Assembly (NCBI GenBank): GCA_002068375.1 | Contig: MVZL01000073.1 | Location: 1 to 6,284 of the forward strand | Source of the DNA: Tenericutes bacterium ADurb.BinA155 | Lineage (GTDB): Bacteria; Bacillota_I; Bacilli_A; RFN20; CAG-826 | DNA length: 6,284 nt | Reading direction: 5' to 3' | Translations under genes and position numbers: made by a program | Shown here: piece by piece, positions 1 to 4,975 of the stretch | Layout: the number at the start of each line of letters is the position of its first letter | Position numbering within the stretch: position 1 is the stretch's first letter | Notes under the pieces: generated by a model | What the model saw: only the letters and a program-made list of their open reading frames with translations | Told to the model about the DNA's origin: nothing | Databases searched by the model: none

Positions 1-1
1 C

Positions 2-526
2 GATGACCTCTGCAAAGAAGCGGTCAAGTTCCATATCTTTGGCACCAAAGAGAGAAGCGTTATCTTAAAGGCTTCCCCCAGCGGCATCAAAGCCGTGGTC
101 GCTCAGCAATATGAGTGGGCCAAGGTCATGATCAAAAACGGTCTCTGCCCGATCATCGAACCCGAAGTCGACATCCATATCGCCGACAAGAAGGAAGCCG
201 AAGCCATCCTCAAGGAAGAGCTTTTAGCTCAGGGCAAGCTCTTAAAGCCCGAAGAAAAAGTCATGTTCAAGCTCTCGATCCCGACGATCCCGAACTTCTA
301 CCAAGACCTCGAAAAGCTCCCCTGCTGCGTCCGCGTGGTTGCCCTCTCGGGCGGCTACAGCCAAGAAGAAGCCGATAAGCTCCTCAAGAAGAACAAAGGC
401 ATGATCGCCTCGTTCTCGCGCGCGCTTGCCGAAGGCTTAACCAAGCAGATGTCCGATGCCGAGTTCACCGCTGCGATCGGCAAGTCGATCGACGCGATCT
501 ACGACGCCTCCGTTAATAAAGACTAA
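2..526 (+). CDS. fdaB: Fructose-bisphosphate aldolase class I, C-terminal part
   Basis: This is the last 174 residues of a bacterial class I (Schiff-base) fructose-bisphosphate aldolase, which splits fructose-1,6-bisphosphate into dihydroxyacetone phosphate and glyceraldehyde-3-phosphate in the cytosol (glycolysis and gluconeogenesis). The fragment opens near HIFGTKERS, which matches the phosphate-binding region of the family. It continues through GLCPIIEPEVDI, which carries the conserved acidic residues, and VMFKLSIPT, where the lysine coded at 269-271 corresponds to the Schiff-base lysine. The phosphate-loop region VVALSGGYS and the family ending IYDASVNKD follow. From memory it resembles the staphylococcal FdaB/Fda1 enzyme, about 295 residues long, so roughly 120 N-terminal residues lie outside the window. 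The frame is open to base 2; the internal ATG at 95 is not the true start. A strong terminator follows 16 bases after the TAA stop, so this is the end of its transcript. Many Bacillota use class II FbaA instead; whether this genome also has one cannot be seen here. Confidence 0.93.
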   Translation, partial: DDLCKEAVKFHIFGTKERSVILKASPSGIKAVVAQQYEWAKVMIKNGLCPIIEPEVDIHIADKKEAEAILKEELLAQGKLLKPEEKVMFKLSIPTIPNFYQDLEKLPCCVRVVALSGGYSQEEADKLLKKNKGMIASFSRALAEGLTKQMSDAEFTAAIGKSIDAIYDASVNKD

Positions 527-542
527 TCAAAACGATCAAAAA

Positions 543-575
543 GGCTCTTCCCTGGAAAGGGGAGAGTCTTTTTTT
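543..575 (+). terminator. Intrinsic terminator after the aldolase gene
   Basis: GGCTCTTCCC (543-552) pairs with GGGGAGAGTC (559-568) over 10 positions including two G-T wobbles, with a TGGAAA loop. A run of seven T follows at 569-575. It ends the aldolase transcript. Confidence 0.88.
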
Positions 576-704
576 ATGGTCAAACGGCTAGTTAAGGAAA
601 GAAAGGTAGCCAAAACTAGTCAAAATTAACCTAAATTACATCTTTTCTAGTATGTTGAACGTTGGTAAAGGAAGTTCACCTAAGAGACCAGTAGAATAAA
701 ATCC
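576..704 (+). promoter_or_regulatory. Leader region of the HTH gene with CTAGT repeats and two possible -10 boxes
   Basis: This AT-rich stretch separates the aldolase terminator from the small HTH gene. CTAGT occurs three times, at 588, 616 and 647, in the contexts CTAGTTAA, CTAGTCAA and CTAGTATG. The middle copy lies in the palindrome ACTAGT and is flanked by CAAAA on both sides. Two promoter readings are possible. The first is TTAACC (626-631), 16 bases, then TAGTAT (648-653), starting near 660 and overlapping the third repeat. The second is TAGAAT (692-697), five of six consensus bases and exactly seven bases before the GTG, which would give a leaderless mRNA but has no convincing -35. The repeats could be an operator for the HTH protein itself. 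This is inference; no experiment or alignment supports it here. Confidence 0.35.
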
Positions 705-1019
705 GTGTTCACCAAGGAAGAATTTGCCCATTGCCTCAGTCGCGTGATCGGCGTCCTTCAAGTCACACCCGAACAGTATGCGAAAATGCATTCGGTTTCG
801 AAGGCCTCCGTTTACTCGTGGCTCCGTCAAGAAAGCATCCCGCACGCTGAAACTTTCTCCGCGATCGAAGAGGACATGATCAAATATGGGATCATTCAGG
901 CCCCCGCTTCGAGCCGCGACACCGATTGGCTCAGCTTGGCGGATCTTACTCCAGCTCAGAAGGATCATGAACGCGAAGTCGTTCAGGCCCTGCGGCTCCT
1001 CAATTCGACGAAAAAATAG
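705..1019 (+). CDS. Small helix-turn-helix protein (Xre/Cro-like), function unknown
   Basis: The product is 104 residues with no signal peptide or membrane segment. Residues about 20-56 read as a helix-turn-helix: PEQYAKMHS as the first helix, VSK as the turn, and ASVYSWLRQ as the recognition helix, followed by SIPHAETFSAIEEDM. This resembles the Xre/Cro layout of 'VS...TVSxWxxGxxxPxxET'. The rest (70-104) is polar and probably helical, and could be a dimerisation tail. The start is GTG at 705, because a TAA at 681-683 closes the frame upstream and no ATG precedes Met28. No good Shine-Dalgarno sequence lies before it, only purine-rich AGTAGAAT. It stands alone between the aldolase terminator and the convergent peptidase gene. 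An open frame on the opposite strand (636-1079) was judged the shadow because it shows no domain. A transcription regulator is the best guess; targets are unknown. Confidence 0.7.
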   Translation: MFTKEEFAHCLSRVIGVLQVTPEQYAKMHSVSKASVYSWLRQESIPHAETFSAIEEDMIKYGIIQAPASSRDTDWLSLADLTPAQKDHEREVVQALRLLNSTKK

Positions 1020-1069
1020 TCCTTGCTCGAAGGCCGCTTCCTTTACCAAATCCAAGCAGCCCGCACGAT

Positions 1070-1133
1070 AAAAAAGCATCGTTCTCCACCCCTTGTTGAT
1101 TAGGGTTTCAAGAGGTGGATAGCGATGCCTTTG
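1070..1133 (-). terminator. Long hairpin terminator between convergent genes
   Basis: Bases 1076-1095 pair with 1109-1128: 20 positions with only two mismatches (1084/1120 and 1091/1113) and one wobble, enclosing the 13-base loop TTGATTAGGGTTT. Read on the minus strand, the stem is followed at once by six T (A run at 1070-1075), so it should terminate the RQC-M3 operon 18 bases after the peptidase stop. On the plus strand it is followed only by CTTTGTCGTTTT, a poorer T-tract, yet it is the only candidate end for the HTH transcript. The stem is about twice as long as the other terminators in the window. Confidence 0.78.
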
Positions 1134-1145
1134 TCGTTTTATAGG

Positions 1146-2855
1146 CTAGTCAATCTTGTAGTTTTTGAGGACTTTGATGAGCGGATGGATCGCCTTTTTG
1201 ACGACGCCTTCATCAAAGGGACTCTTCATCTTGTCGTTCTTCACCAAGGTGACGAAGGGATACTTCCCGCCCATCTTGCAGAGCTTGAGGTAACGCTTCC
1301 AGGCTCTTTCGTGGTTCTTCCGATCGAGATTGAAGAATTGGAAGGCCATGACTTGGGCCAAGGTGTAGTCAATGTAATAGAACGGGCTCTCAAAGATGTG
1401 GCCCTGGGTGAGCCAGCGGTGTCCTTCTGCCATATACTTGCAGTCTTTGTAGCAAGCGACTTTGTACGGGGTGTATTTGACTTCAAGGGCATGCCACTCG
1501 GCATCGCGCTCGGCCGGAGTCGCTTCCGGATGGGCGTAAACCCAGTGCTGGAACTCGTCGACCGTAACCCCATAAGGCAAGAAGCTGATCGATTCCGCGA
1601 GGTGCTTGTAGCGGTACTTCTCGGGTTGATCGAAGAAGAGGTTCATCCAAGGTTCGGCGAAGAACTCCATCGACATCGAGTCGATTTCGCAGCTCTCCAT
1701 CGTGGGCGAACGGTATTCGGGGATCTTGATGTTCCGCGCCATGTAGGCTTGGAAGCTATGGCCGAATTCGTGGGTCAAAACATCGACGTCGCCCGAGGTG
1801 CCGTTGAAGTTCGAGAAGATGAACGGAATCTTGTACTTCGGGAAATAGGTCATGTAGCCGCCGGACTGCTTGCCCGGTTTGGCTTCAAGATCGAGGACGT
1901 GGTGATCGACCATGTACTTGAAGAAATAGGAAGTTTCCGGCGAGAGTTCGTCGTACATCTTCTGGGCGTGGGCGATCTTCTCTTCGGTCGAGCCGAGCGG
2001 GGTCGGGTTCCCATCTTTGAAGGTGAGGGACAAATCGTAGATTTCCGGATTCTTGATCCCGGTCCGTTTGAATTGATCTTTGAGGATTTTGGCCGCAAGC
2101 GGGGTCACTTCATCCTTGATTTGCTCGCGGTAGGCCGCGACCATCTCCGGGGTGTAATCGTAACGCGACATCCGGATATAGCCGAGTTCGGTATAGGAAG
2201 GATAGCCGAGTTTATGGGCCATCTCCGTCCGGACCTTCACGAGTTCGCTATAGATGTTTTCAAGCTTATCTTTGAGTTCGGTGTCAAGATAAGAATAGTA
2301 CGCGGCGCTGGCCTCTTTCCGGGTTTCCCGATCGAGGTCTTCCATGAATTTTCCCATCTGAGGGAGGTTATAGATCCCACCGCGGAAGGGGACTTTCGCC
2401 GAAGCGATCGCCGCCCCATATTGCATCGCCAAATCGTTCTCTTTTTGGGCTTCGGGGATGATCTTCTCGTCGAAACCTTTAAGCGAATTCTCGACCATTT
2501 GGAAATAGAAGGCGCCGAGTTTTTCTTCAAGATAGCTCTTGAAGGGCGAAGCGAGCATCGCCTTCGAGAAGGCTAAGCCCGCAGCCTGAACTAAGGGCAA
2601 GCCTTCGTTCATCTTGTTCATCGCCTTTTCGTACTGCTTATTGGTGGTGTCGAGGCTATAAAGAACCTGAATATGGGTGACTTCATTGCTGAGGTTATCG
2701 CCATATTTGGATTGCTTCTTCCAAATCTTGTAGGCTTCTTCTTGCGTTTTGGCCGCGACGAATTCCGCGGTGAACGCTTCGACTTTCTTCACGACGGCTT
2801 TGATCGAGGGGACCTTGAAGGGCCACTGCTCGAACGGGGCTAATTCTTTGCTCAT
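1146..2855 (-). CDS. M3 family oligoendopeptidase (Pz-peptidase / PepF-like)
   Basis: This 569-residue cytosolic zinc metallopeptidase probably trims short peptides after protein turnover or uptake; its exact specificity cannot be read from sequence. The zinc motif is HEFGH at residues 362-366 (His362, catalytic Glu363, His366). The third ligand is Glu390 in ESCEIDSMSMEFF, 28 residues after the first histidine, as expected in the M3 family. The conserved substrate-binding stretch HIFESPFYYIDYTLAQ lies at 486-501, with its histidine and tyrosines present. The length fits the Pz-type group of about 560-570 residues, and no signal peptide is seen. The start is supported by AAGGAG at 2864-2869, eight bases before the ATG. 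That ATG overlaps the TGA of the upstream RQC-like gene (ATGA), which implies translational coupling. The stop is TAG, and a long hairpin terminator follows. Confidence 0.94.
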   Translation of the reverse strand: MSKELAPFEQWPFKVPSIKAVVKKVEAFTAEFVAAKTQEEAYKIWKKQSKYGDNLSNEVTHIQVLYSLDTTNKQYEKAMNKMNEGLPLVQAAGLAFSKAMLASPFKSYLEEKLGAFYFQMVENSLKGFDEKIIPEAQKENDLAMQYGAAIASAKVPFRGGIYNLPQMGKFMEDLDRETRKEASAAYYSYLDTELKDKLENIYSELVKVRTEMAHKLGYPSYTELGYIRMSRYDYTPEMVAAYREQIKDEVTPLAAKILKDQFKRTGIKNPEIYDLSLTFKDGNPTPLGSTEEKIAHAQKMYDELSPETSYFFKYMVDHHVLDLEAKPGKQSGGYMTYFPKYKIPFIFSNFNGTSGDVDVLTHEFGHSFQAYMARNIKIPEYRSPTMESCEIDSMSMEFFAEPWMNLFFDQPEKYRYKHLAESISFLPYGVTVDEFQHWVYAHPEATPAERDAEWHALEVKYTPYKVACYKDCKYMAEGHRWLTQGHIFESPFYYIDYTLAQVMAFQFFNLDRKNHERAWKRYLKLCKMGGKYPFVTLVKNDKMKSPFDEGVVKKAIHPLIKVLKNYKID

Positions 2856-3334
2856 GTGTTTTTCTCCTTGATGATGAGTGGAATGATCGTTTTCTTGGGG
2901 GAAGGCCTAACGACGACCTTCTTCTTATGGGGATGGGCCCGATAAGGCGTTAACGCGGCTCGTCCTTGGGCGTTAATGAGGAAGAAATAATCTTCTTCCG
3001 CCGCCGAGTAAGCTTGGCTAAGATAGCCTTTTTGGACGAGTAAACGCAGCAGTCCTTTCAGACGCTTGCCTGAATAAGAAGTGAGGGAGCCGAAGCTTTC
3101 CGCTTCCTTAAAAGCGAGAGTTTCCGGGTTCACGATGCCTTGGGCTAACGCCACGATCCCTTCGGGACTTCCCATCCGCCCGTGATCATTAAGAAGGGCG
3201 ATGAGATCGAGAAGTTTCAGTTGAGCGCGCCGCAATGGCTTTTCGCGATTCCTTTCCGGAAGCATGGCCTTATTATAGAGGGAAGCGAAGATTTCGCTAT
3301 GAAAAGTATCACTTTGATTGTTATTTTCTCGCAT
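2852..3334 (-). CDS. Stand-alone RQC-like winged-helix protein
   Basis: The product is 160 residues and probably binds nucleic acid. Residues about 37-129 follow the pattern of the RQC winged-helix domain found at the C terminus of RecQ helicases: a helical opening (RRAQLKLLDLIALL), a segment resembling 'vLxGs...l' (VALAQGIVNPETLAF), FGSLTSYSGKRLKGLLRLLV, then GYLSQAY and a beta-hairpin wing ending FFLINAQGRAAL. No helicase motifs or zinc-binding cysteines are present, so it is an isolated domain rather than RecQ, similar in concept to the 'RQC-minor' proteins of Bacillota. The tail (130-160) is basic (HKKKVVVRPSPKK). The start chosen is ATG at 3334, with AGGA three bases upstream, a short spacing. 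A TTG directly before it (3337) is the alternative; Met24 is another but has a poorer site. It is first in an operon with the M3 peptidase (ATGA overlap). The family call comes from visual pattern matching only; function is unknown. Confidence 0.6.
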   Translation of the reverse strand: MRENNNQSDTFHSEIFASLYNKAMLPERNREKPLRRAQLKLLDLIALLNDHGRMGSPEGIVALAQGIVNPETLAFKEAESFGSLTSYSGKRLKGLLRLLVQKGYLSQAYSAAEEDYFFLINAQGRAALTPYRAHPHKKKVVVRPSPKKTIIPLIIKEKNT

Positions 3335-3390
3335 CAATCCTACAATATCGCTCGGTAAAAATTATGGCAGACTCGATTGAAACTCAAATT
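3314..3390. promoter_or_regulatory. Divergent, overlapping promoters for nfu and the RQC-M3 operon
   Basis: For nfu (+), TTGTTA (3318-3323) and TACAAT (3341-3346) are separated by 17 bases. They match the sigma-70/SigA consensus at four and five of six positions, and predict a start near 3353 with a leader of only about 11 bases. For the minus-strand operon, CATAAT (complement of 3361-3366, five of six) with TTGAGT (complement of 3382-3387) at 15 bases is a weaker candidate. The nfu -35 lies inside the RQC-like coding region, and the minus -10 overlaps the nfu start codon. The two polymerases would therefore compete for the same roughly 70 bases. The nfu promoter is the better supported of the two. 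Confidence 0.5.
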
Positions 3391-3669
3391 CAGGCGACCT
3401 TAGATAAAATCCGTCCGTTTTTGCAACGCGATGGCGGCGATGTCCAATATCTCGGCTTTAAGGATGGGATCGTCTACGTGAAGATGGGCGGGGCCTGCGA
3501 AGGCTGCGCCTATATGGATAGCGATATCTCGGCTGGGGTCGAAATCATCTTGATGGAAGAAGTCCCCGGGGTGATCCAAGTGAAGACCGACGAGATCCCC
3601 GACGACATCATGAAGGCCTACGAAGACCGGATGATCGCCGCACAAGAAAAGAAAGACGCCAAGAAGTAA
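3364..3669 (+). CDS. nfu: Nfu/NifU C-terminal domain iron-sulfur scaffold protein
   Basis: The 101-residue cytosolic protein consists of the NifU C-terminal (Nfu) domain, which carries a 4Fe-4S cluster between two subunits and delivers it to target enzymes. The signature is clear: IRPFLQRDGGDVQYL (16-30), then GIVYVKMGGACEGCAYMD with the cluster cysteines Cys45 and Cys48 (CxxC), and an amphipathic helix EIILMEEVPGVIQV. Bacillus-type homologues (YutI) are about 78 residues. This one adds about 20 residues ending in a lysine-rich tail (EKKDAKK). The start is ATG 3364. The frame stays open upstream to 3235, but that stretch lies under the divergent gene and the domain begins right at MADSIETQIQ. 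The Shine-Dalgarno sequence is poor (CGGTAAAAATT). It is a single-gene unit with its own promoter and terminator. No other suf or isc genes are in the window. Confidence 0.93.
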   Translation: MADSIETQIQATLDKIRPFLQRDGGDVQYLGFKDGIVYVKMGGACEGCAYMDSDISAGVEIILMEEVPGVIQVKTDEIPDDIMKAYEDRMIAAQEKKDAKK

Positions 3670-3694
3670 TCGCCGCGAGGCGATTTTCTTTTTC
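3669..3694 (+). terminator. Intrinsic terminator after nfu
   Basis: ATCGCC (3669-3674) pairs with GGCGAT (3679-3684) around a GCGA tetraloop, followed by TTTTCTTTTT. The stem begins inside the nfu stop codon, so termination is immediate. Confidence 0.7.
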
Positions 3695-3700
3695 CCCAAA

Positions 3701-3725
3701 CAAAAAGCCCCGATCGCTCGGGGCT
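3701..3725 (-). terminator. Intrinsic terminator after the small membrane protein gene
   Basis: AGCCCCGA (3706-3713) pairs perfectly with TCGGGGCT (3718-3725) over a four-base loop. On the minus strand the stem runs straight into TTTTT (A run 3701-3705). It lies 24 bases past the stop of the minus-strand gene. It sits back to back with the nfu terminator, which insulates two convergent units. Confidence 0.88.
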
Positions 3726-3749
3726 ATTGAGACAAGGGAAACGAAGGAA

Positions 3750-4064
3750 TTACTTGCTTTCTTCTTTCTTGTCATCCGCCGGCTTTTCTTCCGGTTTTTT
3801 ATCTTCGGCTTTCGCTTCGACGACACCATCTTCCTTCCAGTAACTCGCCGGGGCATTGTTCTTGCAGACATTGATAATGTCGAGCACGATGCCGATCGGG
3901 TAAATCACAGTGGCGATGATGGCAAAGACGAACTTGTTGCCGAAATCTTTGGCGAGAACGCATCTGAAGATACGATAAAGGTCAAATAAGATATCGACAA
4001 AAATGGCGATGACGAGCTTTAGGCCTTTGCCTAAACCCTCAACCCACTTATTGTAGCCATCCAT
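3750..4064 (-). CDS. Small two-helix membrane protein with charged C-terminal tail
   Basis: I do not recognise this 104-residue protein. Two hydrophobic segments are visible, about residues 16-36 (LKLVIAIFVDILFDLYRIF) and 45-67 (KFVFAIIATVIYPIGIVLDII), joined by a short loop with basic residues (CVLAKDFGNK). The last 25 residues are almost entirely charged (EAKAEDKKPEEKPADDKKEESK) and probably disordered. By the positive-inside rule, both ends may be cytoplasmic. The 'TM-YRI-loop-TM-xDI' layout recalls small inner-membrane proteins common in gut Bacillota. There is also a faint likeness to Pmp3/YqaE, but the Pmp3 signature is not met. The start is firm: AAGGAGG at 4074-4080, nine bases before ATG. 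It is a single-gene unit with its own terminator, and nothing nearby suggests a partner. Confidence 0.82.
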   Translation of the reverse strand: MDGYNKWVEGLGKGLKLVIAIFVDILFDLYRIFRCVLAKDFGNKFVFAIIATVIYPIGIVLDIINVCKNNAPASYWKEDGVVEAKAEDKKPEEKPADDKKEESK

Positions 4065-4087
4065 TTTGTTAGTCCTCCTTCTGGCTC

Positions 4088-4110
4088 ATCATACTACAAG
4101 AAAGCCGAAG
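4088..4110 (-). promoter_or_regulatory. Possible promoter of the small membrane protein gene
   Basis: On the minus strand, TATGAT (complement of 4088-4093) matches the -10 consensus at five of six bases. It would start transcription near 4081, just ahead of the AAGGAGG ribosome binding site. The -35 partner is poor (TTTATC at 16 bases), so the call rests on the -10 and its position. Confidence 0.3.
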
Positions 4111-4153
4111 ATAAATACCCATTTGGGCTCGACCAAAAATCTTTATCATTAAG

Positions 4154-4190
4154 AAAAAAGCCCTTTCACAAGAAAGGGCCTGACTTTTTT
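4154..4190 (-). terminator. Terminator after the NrnA-CysQ operon, possibly bidirectional
   Basis: GCCCTTTC (4160-4167) pairs perfectly with GAAAGGGC (4172-4179) around ACAA. On the minus strand the stem is followed directly by TTTTTT (A run 4154-4159), ending the operon 15 bases after the CysQ stop. A plus-strand T run (4185-4190) lies five bases past the stem, but no plus-strand gene needs it. Confidence 0.88.
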
Positions 4191-4194
4191 CACA

Positions 4195-4974
4195 TTAGAT
4201 CAGGAAGTTTTTTGGAGAGTTGCAAAGGATGTATCCATCGCGATTATAAACGTCCTCGCGATTGTAGTGATATTTGGTCCCATCGAGTTTCGCCATCACG
4301 CCCCCGGCTTCGGTCAGGATGATGTCGCCGGCGGCGACGTCCCATTCCTTGGTGGACGAGGACATCCGATAGGAGATCTCGGCGGAGCCCTCCGCGATTT
4401 CGCAATACTTGATCGCGGCTCCGACGGTCCGCTGCTTCGTGATCTTATCTTGGTGCTTCGCGATCAGCGCTTCTTCCTTGTCGTTCAAAAAGCTCCGGGA
4501 TTTTAAGACCGTGAGGCCCTCAAGCTTCTTTGACACCTGGATCGGAGTCCGGGCTCCGTCCTTTTCAAGACGGAACGCGCCTTGGCCCTTAATGGCATAA
4601 TAAGTCACGCCGCGCATTGGAATGTTGATCACTCCCACCACCACTTCGTGATTGTGGGCTAGCGCGATATTGGTCGTGAATTCGCCATTATGAGCCACGA
4701 ACTCCTTGGTTCCATCAACCGGATCGACGATCCAGATGTTTTCTTTGCTTAAACGTTCCTTCGTATCTTTGCTTTCTTCGGTCAGCATCCCATAGTCGGG
4801 GAAAGCGGCGCCTAATTCTTTCCGAATAAGGGCGTCCGCGGTCTTATCGGCTAAGGTCACCGGCGAATTATCGTCTTTGATCTCGACCTTGAAAGCGGTC
4901 TGATAAATCTTTTTGATTTCGACTTCGGCATCTTTGGCGGCTTTGATCATCGCCGCGAGTTCTTGTTCCCACAT
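4195..4974 (-). CDS. cysQ: CysQ-like 3'(2'),5'-bisphosphate nucleotidase (inositol monophosphatase superfamily)
   Basis: The 259-residue cytosolic, Mg-dependent, lithium-type phosphatase probably converts 3'-phosphoadenosine 5'-phosphate (pAp) to AMP. Superfamily metal ligands are visible: Glu66-Glu67 in LTEES, Asp84 and Asp87 in WIVDPVDGTKEF, and Asp212 in EWDVAAGD. DGTKEF followed by NGEFTTNIAL is typical of CysQ/BPNT1 enzymes, whereas inositol monophosphatases usually read DGTTNF. This is why CysQ is preferred, though inositol or fructose phosphates remain possible substrates. ATG 4974 is chosen because GGAGG (4984-4988) sits nine bases ahead. In-frame ATGs at 5007 and 4995 would only add residues overlapping the upstream gene. 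That ribosome binding site lies inside the last codons of the NrnA-like gene, whose TAA ends one base before this ATG, so the two are probably translationally coupled. The length is normal for the family. Confidence 0.85.
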   Translation of the reverse strand: MWEQELAAMIKAAKDAEVEIKKIYQTAFKVEIKDDNSPVTLADKTADALIRKELGAAFPDYGMLTEESKDTKERLSKENIWIVDPVDGTKEFVAHNGEFTTNIALAHNHEVVVGVINIPMRGVTYYAIKGQGAFRLEKDGARTPIQVSKKLEGLTVLKSRSFLNDKEEALIAKHQDKITKQRTVGAAIKYCEIAEGSAEISYRMSSSTKEWDVAAGDIILTEAGGVMAKLDGTKYHYNREDVYNRDGYILCNSPKNFLI

Positions 4975-4975
4975 C

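Noticed and set aside
652..699. A 15-codon open frame (MLNVGKGSSPKRPVE) ending six bases before the HTH gene, possible leader peptide
   Set aside because: It has no ribosome binding site, and either candidate promoter would place transcription start inside or after it. Chance is sufficient explanation.
636..1079. A 147-codon open frame on the - strand opposite the HTH gene
   Set aside because: It has no domain or ribosome binding site and its start lies in the terminator hairpin. The plus-strand frame carries a plausible helix-turn-helix instead.
1125..2576. A 483-codon open frame on the + strand opposite the M3 peptidase gene
   Set aside because: It is antisense to an unmistakable HEFGH metallopeptidase, has no recognisable domain, and its length follows from the strong codon bias of the real gene. 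It would also begin inside the hairpin terminator.
3235..3363. N-terminal extension of Nfu to an upstream in-frame ATG
   Set aside because: The extra 43 residues lie over the divergent gene and its promoter and match nothing in the Nfu family. The domain begins at ATG 3364.
4118..4131. Short palindrome CCCATTTGGG as an operator or hairpin
   Set aside because: Only three or four base pairs with almost no loop, not repeated elsewhere and not positioned at a clear promoter.
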